From assembly GCA_024276015.1 (NCBI GenBank), contig JAJRXZ010000022.1:35308-99307 (forward strand): a stretch of DNA of 64,000 nucleotides. Reading direction: 5' to 3'. The notes under the pieces are model-generated. The model was not told where the DNA came from. It ran no database searches and saw only the letters and a list, made by a program, of their open reading frames with translations. Each line of letters begins with the position of its first letter. The stretch's first letter is position 1. A program made the position numbers and the translations under genes. Below, piece after piece: positions 27,204 through 35,043 of the stretch. The DNA comes from Spirochaetota bacterium (lineage in GTDB: Bacteria > Spirochaetota > UBA4802 > UBA5550).

Positions 27204-27977
27204 TCATCTGTACGATTTTACCAATTCATAGGCTATTAAATTCCAGCCGTCAACAAGCACAAATAATATTATCTTAAAGGGCAGAGAGATCATAACAGGA
27301 GGAAGCATGATCATACCCATAGCCATAAGCGCGCTTGCAACTATCATATCAATTACAATAAAAGGGATAAAAAGATATACGCCTATTTCAAACGCAATTT
27401 TTAATTCACTGATCATAAAAGCAGGGATGAGACAGTAGACAGGCACATCATCTCTGTTTTTGGGCTTCTCAATCCCGGCCAGTTTGATAAAGAGCGCTAT
27501 ATCCTTTTCTCTTGTATGCTTGAACATAAATTTTTTAAAGGGCTCAACTCCTCTCTTAAAAAAAGTTTCGCTTTTAATTTTACCGTTCAGATAGGGCTGC
27601 AGAGCAGTATCATTAACTTCGTTAAAGGTGGGAGCCATAATAAAAACCGTTAAAAAAAGCGCCAGCCCCACAATGATCTGCGTGGGCGGCATCTGCTGCA
27701 GAGAAAGGGCTCTTTTAATAAAATCCAGAACGATCACAACCCTGGTAAAGGAGGTCACCATTAAAATAATCGAAGGAGCAAGCGTCAGGATCGTTATCAG
27801 AAAAAGTATCTGGAGGCTCAGAGCCACATCCTGCGGCGACTTTGCCTCTTCTATATCAAAGGCAATTTTAGGGATGGGCATTCTTACGCCGCCCTGCGCC
27901 TGCGCATATATTAACACAGGCTTAAACAGAATAAAAAGAAAAAATATTATACAGACTCTTTTAGATATATTATTCAT
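27204..27977 (-). CDS. fliP: Flagellar export protein FliP
   Basis: FliP is the core subunit of the FliPQR pore. It starts with a signal peptide (VCIIFFLFILFKPVLIYAQA), then has four membrane segments. Family motifs include LAPSIILMVTSFTRVVIVLD, LQQMPPTQIIVGLALFLT, KTREKDIALF-type residues in TREKDIALFIKLAG, LIPAFMISELKIAFEIG and MGMIMLPPVMISLPFKI. I use the ATG at 27977, overlapping the fliO end by eight bases; a TTG at 27983 is the longer alternative. Confidence 0.96.
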   Translation of the reverse strand: MNNISKRVCIIFFLFILFKPVLIYAQAQGGVRMPIPKIAFDIEEAKSPQDVALSLQILFLITILTLAPSIILMVTSFTRVVIVLDFIKRALSLQQMPPTQIIVGLALFLTVFIMAPTFNEVNDTALQPYLNGKIKSETFFKRGVEPFKKFMFKHTREKDIALFIKLAGIEKPKNRDDVPVYCLIPAFMISELKIAFEIGVYLFIPFIVIDMIVASALMAMGMIMLPPVMISLPFKIILFVLVDGWNLIAYELVKSYR

Positions 27978-28713
27978 CGCCAAAACCGTTTAAGTTTTTC
28001 AGCCTCTTTTTCTGCTTCTGTAAGTAATCCATATCAAATTCCGAATCGGAATAATTCCCTTTTTCAAACTTTGCAGACGAACCGGCTTTCTTCTCGTCCG
28101 CGCGGCCAAGCATATTGCCTATATGCCTGGAAAGAAAATCGCCGAATCTGTTTCCCTTTACAGGGGTCGATTTGGTACTGAGAAGCCTTATTCTATCTAT
28201 ATCATTCTTTCCTTCTATTTCCGTGATCAAATTTATATTATTATCCGAAACACCAAGTACAAATATTCTTCCTGCAATATCAACGATCTGGAGATATTTA
28301 TTCTGCCCTACAGGCACCATTGACAGGATCTGAACCGCCTCTTTCCCCAGCACCTGGATACCGGCCTTCTTAGTAACAAACCTTAAAAAATAATAAAAAC
28401 ATCCCACAAGCACGCCAAGGATCAGGATAGTTTTAAATACGAGCCAGCCGTAAGATTCCTCTTCAACAACCGGTCTGAAATCCTCTTCTTTATAATCTTT
28501 CCCTGTCAGCTTGGTTAAATTCTCATCTTCTTTTTTAACTTTACCGGTTTTAGGTTTTACTCCCTTTTCTGTTTTTTTTATAATTCCGGTTTTCCCTTTG
28601 GCCCCGACTCCCTTAGGATCTTGAGAGAGCGCTGCCGAAGACAGGGAGACCATATTTATACAGAGGAGAGCTCTTATTATTATGTCACATAAGCATCTGG
28701 AGTTATGTCTCAT
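27970..28713 (-). CDS. fliO: Flagellar biogenesis protein FliO (FliZ)
   Basis: The 247-residue protein has a signal-like N-terminus (IIIRALLCINMVSLSSAAL), a lysine-rich periplasmic stretch, one membrane segment at about residues 92-110 (GWLVFKTILILGVLVGCFYYF), and a FliO domain including VQILSMVPVGQNKYLQIVDI and RIFVLGVSDNNINLI. FliO helps assemble FliP into the export pore. In spirochaetes the gene is often called fliZ. The C-terminal 60 residues are charged and predicted disordered. The start ATG has no clear ribosome binding site and lies within one of two palindromes (see 28680-28715). Confidence 0.88.
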   Translation of the reverse strand: MRHNSRCLCDIIIRALLCINMVSLSSAALSQDPKGVGAKGKTGIIKKTEKGVKPKTGKVKKEDENLTKLTGKDYKEEDFRPVVEEESYGWLVFKTILILGVLVGCFYYFLRFVTKKAGIQVLGKEAVQILSMVPVGQNKYLQIVDIAGRIFVLGVSDNNINLITEIEGKNDIDRIRLLSTKSTPVKGNRFGDFLSRHIGNMLGRADEKKAGSSAKFEKGNYSDSEFDMDYLQKQKKRLKNLNGFGDE

Positions 28714-28715
28714 AA
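28680..28715. promoter_or_regulatory. Two operator-like palindromes over the fliO start
   Basis: TTATGTCACATAA at 28680-28692 is a perfect 6-1-6 palindrome, and TTATGTCTCATAA at 28703-28715 is the same with one change. Their centres are 23 bases apart, about two helical turns. The second overlaps the fliO start codon. A third copy of the arm sequence is at 30628-30642. The function as a protein binding site is inference. Confidence 0.4.
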
Positions 28716-28785
28716 GTTTATACTTTTCTGCATTTTATATATTACTTATCAGGATCCGAACAGTTTTAAATTTATTATTTCTTTT

Positions 28786-29841
28786 CTATTCCTGCCTAAG
28801 GCCCAGCAGACGCTCGTCCGGGCTGACAATATCAGTTACACGAACTCCGAAGTTTTCGTCAATAACCACTACCTCTCCCTTGGCAATAAGTTTTCCGTTA
28901 ACGAGAAGATCCACGGGCTCGCCCGCAAGTTTATCAAGCTCGATAATGGAACCTTCTCCCAGTCCCAGTATCTCCTGTACCAGCTTGGTAGTTCTTCCCA
29001 GTTCCACAGTGAGCGTCATAGGAACGTCGAGAAGAATGGATATATCTCCCGCCATCCCCTGGCTTATACCCTCGTCCAAAGGCGGAAATTTCACGGGGCT
29101 GATCCCTACCTGACTCCCGCTCTGCTGAAATTGCTGCGTCTGACCCGCAGGCTGAGCAGCGGGCACCCCTCCCTTTGAAAGTCCGTTTGCCAAATTAAGA
29201 TCAAATATATGAAACAGCTTTGAAGTTATCACGCCTTCAATTGAAAGATCGTATGTTACTTTTACAAGCTCGCCAAAGGGAAGCTGCAATTCGGAAGCGT
29301 TGTTTATAATTGTCAGTATTGCCGGAGTGGCATTGATGGCTCCCCCGAGTCTTGTGCCGAATTGTGTTGCCAGCGAAGAGAGAAACTGGTTTGTAAATTC
29401 CTGGATCGTACTCTGATGCGCTTCCGTTAATTCAGATGGAGCCGCTCCTGTTTCATCTCCCATCATAAGCGAGGATACTGCGCCCGCGTCGCTGTAATTA
29501 AAAACAACAAGATTTTTTCCGCTCAGCGCGCCTGTATAATCCATTGATACCTGAACATACTGCCCCGGGAAATCGGCCCTTAAGGCATCCTGCTGTTTAA
29601 TCTCTATGTAAGGATTTGAGATAACAAGATTTTTTCCGCCAAGGTACCCGCTTAAGGAGGGCACAACTGCCGCAATTGCGCTGTTCAGAACATCGCGAAT
29701 TGCATTCTGCTCAGCCGGTGAAACCGAACCTCCCACAGGCCCGGCATCCATAACAGGTGCCGGCTCAACCGGCGCAATCATATCGTCCGCACCCTGCAGC
29801 AGGGCATCTATTTCGTCCTGTGATAAAGAGCCATCACCCAT
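28786..29841 (-). CDS. fliY: Flagellar switch protein FliY (CheC-like plus FliN domain)
   Basis: The 351-residue protein starts with the SQDEIDALLQG motif shared by FliM and FliY, which binds CheY-P in these families. A CheC/CheX-like domain follows (about residues 45-220, with SELTEAHQSTIQEFTNQFLSSL), then a glutamine-rich linker and a C-terminal FliN/SpoA domain (ISILLDVPMTLTVELGRTT, LDKLAGEPVDLLVNGKLIA, NFGVRVTDIVSPDERL). This arrangement is FliY, not FliM. The ATG at 29841 has GGAGG five bases upstream; a TTG at 29853 would give four more residues. It directly follows fliL; fliM, expected between them, is absent. Confidence 0.92.
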   Translation of the reverse strand: MGDGSLSQDEIDALLQGADDMIAPVEPAPVMDAGPVGGSVSPAEQNAIRDVLNSAIAAVVPSLSGYLGGKNLVISNPYIEIKQQDALRADFPGQYVQVSMDYTGALSGKNLVVFNYSDAGAVSSLMMGDETGAAPSELTEAHQSTIQEFTNQFLSSLATQFGTRLGGAINATPAILTIINNASELQLPFGELVKVTYDLSIEGVITSKLFHIFDLNLANGLSKGGVPAAQPAGQTQQFQQSGSQVGISPVKFPPLDEGISQGMAGDISILLDVPMTLTVELGRTTKLVQEILGLGEGSIIELDKLAGEPVDLLVNGKLIAKGEVVVIDENFGVRVTDIVSPDERLLGLRQE

Positions 29842-29972
29842 GTCATCCTCCAAAAATATTTTGTATCAAGAGATGCAAACGATCACCTGAGACGGTTTTT
29901 CTTTACGTAAAAACCTTTGAATCAACACCCCGAAAATATCAATAAGCCTTCTAAAATATAATAAAATTTCTG

Positions 29973-30503
29973 CTAATTTACAACAAATTCTTTAAAATAT
30001 ACTTCCTTGATCTTACCCGATATAAGCCTGATATTTATATGGGCTTTGATCTCCTCTGCAAGGATCACGGCATCATTTACCGAGTTTAAATCTTCGTATT
30101 TCTTTCCCTGAAGGAGTATATTTACTATATGCTGTATTTCATCCTTTCTTTTAACAAGCTCGTTGTTGAGCTCAATACTCATTTCATAACCGAGAGAAAT
30201 TTTAAGTTTGATGAAATGAGGTTCCGCATCCGCAGTTGTTTTGGAAAATGCAGGCAGTTCAAATGTATTCAGCGGAGGAGGAGGCGGAGCGGCAACAATA
30301 TCCTGACTCTTCTCATAGCTGCTTTCCTGAACATTCTTTGATACCAGATAGGATATCCCCGTTACCATCACGATAAGCAGCACACCGCCTGCAGCATAGA
30401 GCAGGATCTTTATTAACTTCGAGGTCTCAGACGGGCCGGCGGTCTCCTCCGGCTGCGATGATTCCTCTTCTTCCATCAGATCATCTCTTTCCTCATCACC
30501 CAT
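29973..30503 (-). CDS. fliL: Flagellar basal body protein FliL
   Basis: FliL surrounds the stator and supports motor torque. The 176 residues have an acidic cytosolic N-terminus, one membrane segment (about residues 32-52, KILLYAAGGVLLIVMVTGIS), and a periplasmic FliL domain with HFIKLKISLGYEM, a central helix with RKDEIQHIVNILLQGKKYEDL, and the closing INIRLISGKIKEVYFKEFVV. It lies 119 bases upstream of fliY and 196 bases downstream of motB. Confidence 0.92.
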   Translation of the reverse strand: MGDEERDDLMEEEESSQPEETAGPSETSKLIKILLYAAGGVLLIVMVTGISYLVSKNVQESSYEKSQDIVAAPPPPPLNTFELPAFSKTTADAEPHFIKLKISLGYEMSIELNNELVKRKDEIQHIVNILLQGKKYEDLNSVNDAVILAEEIKAHINIRLISGKIKEVYFKEFVVN

Positions 30504-30627
30504 TTTAATTATACCGCCTTATAACTTTTTTCACTGTTGTAATGAGCAGCAGATACATTGCAAATATTCATACCCGGATTAATTTTCATAGTAAAACAGT
30601 AAGAAACTTTTCACTAAAAAATTTATA

Positions 30628-30642
30628 ATTATGTGACATAAT
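30628..30642. promoter_or_regulatory. Perfect 15-base palindrome between motB and fliL
   Basis: ATTATGTGACATAAT reads the same on both strands around a central base. It lies in the 196-base gap between motB and fliL and has the same TTATGT/ACATAA arms as the two copies near the fliO start. It may be a regulator binding site for a fliL promoter. Otherwise this gap is AT-rich and holds no gene. Confidence 0.4.
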
Positions 30643-30699
30643 ATCATACTATTTATATTTATGTCAATTAATTTATTCATTTTTGTAAAAATGTTTTAA

Positions 30700-31482
30700 T
30701 TACCTCCACTCCTCATCAGGAAGGGGTCTTTCAATTCTCTTGATCTTACTCTTTTCCAGAATCTTATCCCTAAGGATCACTATGTCAACTCTTCTGTTAT
30801 AAGCCCTGCCTTCGGGCGTATTGTTATCATCAATGGGCCTGTACTCTCCAAAGGCAACGGCTGACAGCTTTTTCGGCTCAACATTCTCTTCTTCCGTGAG
30901 ATATCTTAAAACATTAACACTCCTGCCCGATGATAGTTCCCAATTAGTTGGAAATCCTTTAGCCGCATCGGTTACAGTTATTTTTCTGGCATCGGTGTGC
31001 CCCTCTATTCTGACAAAATTATGCAGTGAATTTATGATCTTTGCCGCTTTCCCGAGAACGGACCTTGCCTCGCTTTTAAGAACAGCGCTGCCCGGGTCAA
31101 AAAAAGCGTCTCCCGACAAAGTAACAACAAGACCTCTTTCATCCTCGTAAACCCTTACTTTCTTGGTCGAAATCTCCGGTTTGAACATCGATATTGCTCT
31201 TTTAACACTTTTCGCAAGGGTTCGCCCCATCTGTGTTGAAGGAAGGTTCAGCATATTCTGTCCCATCTCTTCAAGCCGTCCCGCAGACAGCGAATATCCT
31301 CCCTGAAACATTCCCAGAGCTCCTCTGAAAGACGAAAGTACAAGATAAAAATCCTTCCCCTCAATTTCGGCAAAACTCATCATAACAATAAAGAATGTAA
31401 GCAGAAGCGTTGTCATATCGCTCCAGGATACCATCCAGCCCGGTGCGCCTTTTTTCTCCTTTTTTGTTTTCTTTACCGCCAT
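30700..31482 (-). CDS. motB: Flagellar stator protein MotB
   Basis: MotB anchors the stator to peptidoglycan and forms the ion path with MotA. The 260 residues have the N-terminal APGWMVSWSDMTTLLLTFF with the ion-carrying Asp22, one membrane segment, a plug/linker, and an OmpA-like domain with DPGSAVLKSEARSVLG, FVRIEGHTDARKI and YNRRVDIVI. The ATG overlaps the original motA stop (TGATG) and its AGGAGG site lies inside the tail of motA, showing they were built as a coupled pair. Confidence 0.96.
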   Translation of the reverse strand: MAVKKTKKEKKGAPGWMVSWSDMTTLLLTFFIVMMSFAEIEGKDFYLVLSSFRGALGMFQGGYSLSAGRLEEMGQNMLNLPSTQMGRTLAKSVKRAISMFKPEISTKKVRVYEDERGLVVTLSGDAFFDPGSAVLKSEARSVLGKAAKIINSLHNFVRIEGHTDARKITVTDAAKGFPTNWELSSGRSVNVLRYLTEEENVEPKKLSAVAFGEYRPIDDNNTPEGRAYNRRVDIVILRDKILEKSKIKRIERPLPDEEWR

Positions 31483-31592
31483 CAGTCTCCAACCTCCTGA
31501 GTTATCTCCTCTCTCTGAGCAGGTTCAAGATAAGCGATCAATTTATCTCTTACGATCCTCGGGTTGTCCCCTGCCTGAATTGAAAGAGTGCC
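31482..31592 (-). pseudogene. motA: Detached C-terminal part of motA, in frame after a TAA
   Basis: Directly after the TAA that ends the motA frame (31593-31595), the same frame stays open for 36 codons and reads GTLSIQAGDNPRIVRDKL followed by a typical MotA tail, then stops with TGA overlapping the motB ATG. The family has E before G.LSIQ.G.NPR, so TAA stands exactly where GAA is expected; one G-to-T change on the coding strand explains it. No frame change is involved. Confidence 0.85.
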
Positions 31593-32261
31593 TTATATCA
31601 TGATCAGCTTGAGGAGTATCTCCTCGTTGCTTCTGATTTCAAGTTTATTGGCAAGCGGGATCAGCACAGCATTGGCCATAATGGCGCCGTAGAGCGTTGT
31701 GATCAGCGCTGTTGACATACCAGGGCCGATAGCGGATTTGTCCTCAAGGTTTACCATCATAAGTATCAAACCCATCAATGTACCGATCATACCGAAGGCC
31801 GGAGCAAGGAGCGACCAATCCTCAAAAAGTTTTTTCCCCTTTTCATGCCTTTCCATTATATATTCAAGCTCAGTCTCCATGATTCTTCTTACAAGCTCGG
31901 GGTCGGTACCGTCCACAACAAGCTGAATTCCCTTTTTCAAAAAATCATCGTCAAGCTCGTCCAGGTCGTCTTCAAGAGCCAAGAGCCCTTCTCTTCGGGC
32001 CTTCTCGGAAAAGGAGACAAGAGTTATTATCATCTCTTTGGAATTCTGCTCGGGAGCGAAAAAGGCAAACCTTACAATTCTGCCCATACCGAGGATATAA
32101 GAAAGCGGGTACGATGCAGTAAGACCCGATAATGAACCCAGTACCGTAATCATGATCGATGGAGGATCAAAAAATAAGAGAAAACTTCCCTGCGCAAATA
32201 CAACGCCAAGCGCCAGGAAAACAAACGCAGCACCTATACCGCCAATGGTTGCAATATCCAT
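31593..32261 (-). CDS. motA: Flagellar stator protein MotA, ended early by an in-frame TAA
   Basis: MotA forms the proton or sodium channel ring of the motor. This 222-residue frame has four membrane segments: near the start (ATIGGIGAAFVFLALGVVF), then DPPSIMITVLGSLSGLTASY, and the pair after the cytosolic loop (LLAPAFGMIGTLMGLILMM and MSTALITTLYGAIMANAVLI). The conserved charged region RREGLLALEDDLDEL is present. The protein stops 37 codons before the expected end; the rest is encoded in frame downstream (31482-31592), for a normal total of 259. GAG lies nine bases before the ATG. Whether the cell makes a full protein depends on whether the TAA is real. Confidence 0.9.
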   Translation of the reverse strand: MDIATIGGIGAAFVFLALGVVFAQGSFLLFFDPPSIMITVLGSLSGLTASYPLSYILGMGRIVRFAFFAPEQNSKEMIITLVSFSEKARREGLLALEDDLDELDDDFLKKGIQLVVDGTDPELVRRIMETELEYIMERHEKGKKLFEDWSLLAPAFGMIGTLMGLILMMVNLEDKSAIGPGMSTALITTLYGAIMANAVLIPLANKLEIRSNEEILLKLIMI

Positions 32262-32640
32262 ATATAAATCTCCCGTTTAAATCTTTAGAGAAATCGTTAT
32301 ATCCCTCAGTCTATTCAAGCCGGAATTATTAACCCTTTTCTTCCGGATAATATTAACAGCCGGCGATTCTCACCCCGTTAATATAAAACATACTATTATA
32401 ATTTCGGCAACTTATCCCGGGTACTATATTAAAATTTAGACTCTTTCCCCTTTGTTGGGGAAGAATATATAGAAGTTTCCAAAATATCCCTCAATCTGCC
32501 TCAGGCACTTCCGGTGGCCGCTCTCCTATAATCTCCCTGCCGGGGGATTTAAAGATCGCGGGAAGGATACTTTTGATATATGTTACAGAACTTGCAGGAA
32601 AATTGAGGCGGAATATGAATTTCTTAAGAGCATGGGACGG
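32262..32640. other. 379-base gap between flbD and motA
   Basis: No supported gene. On the minus strand the first 150 bases are rather GC-rich and one frame is open (about 32494-32640), but it has no start codon and no family resemblance. TTCCCC and GGGGAA around 32445-32462 form a 6-bp hairpin with a 6-base loop, without a T-tract. The gap probably holds a motA promoter or processing site. Confidence 0.4.
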
Positions 32641-32856
32641 TCAAGACTTCTTTAAAAGCCGGGGATTGTTAATCTGCAGCTGAATATCCTTCTGATACTC
32701 TATCATTTTTTTTATTATTTCATCAATGGATTCCTTTACAATATATTTTTTATCATTGGTAAGAGTAATTACGGTATCGGGTCTCTCCTCAATTACTTCA
32801 ATATGATTCGAATTTATTGCAAATTCATCTCCGTTGAGTTTATGAAGAATTATCAT
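32641..32856 (-). CDS. flbD: Flagellar protein FlbD
   Basis: The 71-residue product matches the short FlbD family of spirochaetes and Firmicutes (not the Caulobacter regulator of the same name): IILHKLNGDEFAINSNHIEVI, EERPDTVITLTNDKKYIVKE and SIDEIIKKMIEYQ. Its molecular role is unknown; the gene nearly always precedes motA. GGAG stands ten bases before the ATG, and the gene starts three bases after the stop of the DUF115 gene. Confidence 0.92.
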   Translation of the reverse strand: MIILHKLNGDEFAINSNHIEVIEERPDTVITLTNDKKYIVKESIDEIIKKMIEYQKDIQLQINNPRLLKKS

Positions 32857-32859
32857 AAC

Positions 32860-33801
32860 TTATCTTCTCCTTTTTTTTCTTTTTGATCTCTTTCCGGTAA
32901 TTGCAAAATATTCATTCAGGGAAATTTTCTCTACATACTTTTCCGAACACCCCGGATCGCTGCAGTCATATACAGGAGTATGATGCTTTGAAAAGAGCTC
33001 TTCCAGCCAGACCTTTGCAGCAAGAAACTGGCCTGTTGAATAAAAGAGCAGATCTCCTCTTCTTATCTCATATTCCCTCTTTGACCTGATAAAGTTCATT
33101 TCTCCGGAATAACCTGCCAGCAGCCTGCAATAACCTCTGAAAAGCCCGGTATAATAAAGGGACCCACCCGCATAATACCTCTTCTTGAATGCAAGGTCAT
33201 TCCCCGCCAGCATTAAAGACCTTATACTGCAGCCCAGCGCAAAGGAAACAGCCTGTGTAGTCACTATGCTGCACGTTGCAAGAGCCCCCAGTTCTCTGCC
33301 CGACCTTTCCCACAAGCTGTTGTACAGAGGATCGTCTATCATCCAGTTAAAGAAACTGATATCGCCCTTCCATTTCCTCAGGTTGATATTGGACATACAG
33401 CTGAATGCAAGAAGATGCATCCTCTCCGTATCCAGCGAACCGAAAAAATCGACCGGATTCGTTTCACAAGAAATAACATAATGGGGCATGATGCCATGGG
33501 TATATAAAGGCTTCAGCGCCATGTCGGTTGAAAGCAATAAAATATCGGGCCTGGCGTGATTTGATCTTAATACTTCCAGCTCCGTGTCAAGAGAGGGGCC
33601 GGCTCCGATAATAATAACATTTCTGTCTGCAAAAAATTTAAGGATCCTTTTTAATCCGCCAAATCTGCTTATGAAGGATAAATTTTTCTCAAGATTGTAC
33701 CGGAATGAATTAAATCTCTCTTCAATGACTCCGTCATTCAGATTCCGGTAAAGAAGGTCTTTATCAAATACAGGCATTGGGAAATATAACCGCCCCTGCA
33801 A
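32860..33801 (-). CDS. DUF115 motility-associated glycosyltransferase-like protein
   Basis: The 313-residue protein has the DUF115/MAF signature: NVIIIGAGPSLDTELEVLR (nucleotide-binding), ILLLSTDMALKPLYTHGIMP followed by HYVISCETN, and CSIVTTQAVSFALGCSIRSLMLAGNDLAF. MAF-type proteins transfer nonulosonic acid or related sugars to flagellins; relatives with the same fold act on pterins. Position at the head of the flagellar block supports a motility role. The C-terminus is a lysine/arginine cluster (GKRSKRKKRRR). The first possible start is TTG at 33801; ATG at 33777 is at least as likely. No strong ribosome binding site decides. Confidence 0.78.
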   Translation of the reverse strand: MQGRLYFPMPVFDKDLLYRNLNDGVIEERFNSFRYNLEKNLSFISRFGGLKRILKFFADRNVIIIGAGPSLDTELEVLRSNHARPDILLLSTDMALKPLYTHGIMPHYVISCETNPVDFFGSLDTERMHLLAFSCMSNINLRKWKGDISFFNWMIDDPLYNSLWERSGRELGALATCSIVTTQAVSFALGCSIRSLMLAGNDLAFKKRYYAGGSLYYTGLFRGYCRLLAGYSGEMNFIRSKREYEIRRGDLLFYSTGQFLAAKVWLEELFSKHHTPVYDCSDPGCSEKYVEKISLNEYFAITGKRSKRKKRRR

Positions 33802-33933
33802 TCATTATATAAAATGTATGTACTGATCAGTTATTTAACAGTGCAGGAAATTTTCAAGAAGAATTCATACTATATGAATATTAAATACAATAATAAATTT
33901 GACTGTAAAAAGTAGATTGATAATCTGGTTAAA

Positions 33934-34359
33934 ATGAAAAAAGAAATTATCACAAGATCCGAAAAAGAAACTTTTGAAGTTGGAGTTGATCTGGGCAGAA
34001 ACTCCTCTGAAGGCGATATTTTCGCATTAACCGGCGAACTCGGTTCCGGCAAAACAGTTCTTGCCAAGGGAATTGCCGGAGGATTAAATATCGAAGAAGA
34101 GATCACCAGCCCAACCTATACTTTAATGGAGATCTATAACGGAGAAAAAGATCTCTATCATTTTGACCTTTACAGGATCGACTGCATTGAAGAATTTGAC
34201 CTATTTCATTTTGAGGAATACTGGTACGGGAAAGGAATATCCGTAATCGAGTGGGCAGACAGAGCAGGAGATAAAATCCCCCACAGAGCAATAAAAGTCA
34301 ACCTTGAATATATTGACAGCAACAGAAGGAGGATCTTAATTGAATACCCTCGTAATTGA
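33934..34359 (+). CDS. tsaE: tRNA threonylcarbamoyladenosine ATPase TsaE
   Basis: TsaE is the ATPase that supports the TsaBD complex in forming t6A37 on tRNAs. The 141 residues contain the P-loop ALTGELGSGKTVLAKGIAGG, ITSPTYTLMEIYNG, the DLYRID element and the late VIEWADRAGD. It overlaps tsaB by 20 bases. It is divergent from the DUF115 gene, 132 bases apart, a gap that must hold promoters for both. Confidence 0.95.
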   Translation: MKKEIITRSEKETFEVGVDLGRNSSEGDIFALTGELGSGKTVLAKGIAGGLNIEEEITSPTYTLMEIYNGEKDLYHFDLYRIDCIEEFDLFHFEEYWYGKGISVIEWADRAGDKIPHRAIKVNLEYIDSNRRRILIEYPRN

Positions 34360-35038
34360 TACATCTACAAAGATCGAACTTATCGGATTATCTGCAAACA
34401 ATAACGAATATTCCTTTGCTGAAAGAACAGACATATCTCATTCGGCAACGCTCCTCAACAGTATTGATAACCTTTTAAAAAAATCATGCATAACAATTAA
34501 TGATATCGAATTAATAGGAGTAGGGATCGGCCCGGGTTCTTTTACAGGTATAAGGATCGCAGTTTCCACTGCGCGGATGTTTGCTCAGGTATTAAGAACT
34601 CCCCTTGTTGGTATTAAAACGCACCTTATATATGCGGCATCCCTTAATGCAGATAAGGGGGATCGCATTCTCATCGCTTTTGATGCCAGGAAGAATCGCG
34701 TTTTCGGTGCTCTCTACAAAAAAAATGATGATCTATTCCCTGAAGAGATAACCCCTCCCGGCGACTATTCCATTGATCTGTTGCTTGATGTTATCAATCC
34801 TAAGGCAAGAACCCTTTGTGCCGGCGATGGGATTTTCAGATATATTGATACGGTTTCCGAAAGACTGGAAAATTTTATTTTTCAAGATGATTTCCTGCCC
34901 TCAGGAAAGATCGCATGCAGACTTATAAAAAAAATATACGGCAATAAAAAAGAAAATTACAGAGACTACAACAAAATTGTCCCCTTTTACGCAAGGAGAT
35001 CCGATGCGGAAATTGCCTTTGAAAAAAAGAAAAAATAG
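34340..35038 (+). CDS. tsaB: tRNA threonylcarbamoyladenosine scaffold protein TsaB
   Basis: TsaB pairs with TsaD to transfer threonylcarbamoyl to A37. The 232-residue ASKHA-fold protein starts TLVIDTSTKIELIGL and has HSATLLNSIDNLL, LIGVGIGPGSFTGIRIAVST and FDARKNRVFGALY. The start is TTG with AGGAGG upstream inside the end of tsaE. TsaD is not in the window. The gene converges with the PilZ gene, five bases apart. Confidence 0.95.
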   Translation: MNTLVIDTSTKIELIGLSANNNEYSFAERTDISHSATLLNSIDNLLKKSCITINDIELIGVGIGPGSFTGIRIAVSTARMFAQVLRTPLVGIKTHLIYAASLNADKGDRILIAFDARKNRVFGALYKKNDDLFPEEITPPGDYSIDLLLDVINPKARTLCAGDGIFRYIDTVSERLENFIFQDDFLPSGKIACRLIKKIYGNKKENYRDYNKIVPFYARRSDAEIAFEKKKK

Positions 35039-35043
35039 GTTTG

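Noticed and set aside
32494..32640. Open frame on the minus strand between flbD and motA, fairly GC-rich, reading PGREIIGERPPEVPEAD near its end
   Set aside because: It has no start codon or ribosome binding site, is under 50 codons and resembles no family I know; chance or old decay cannot be separated.
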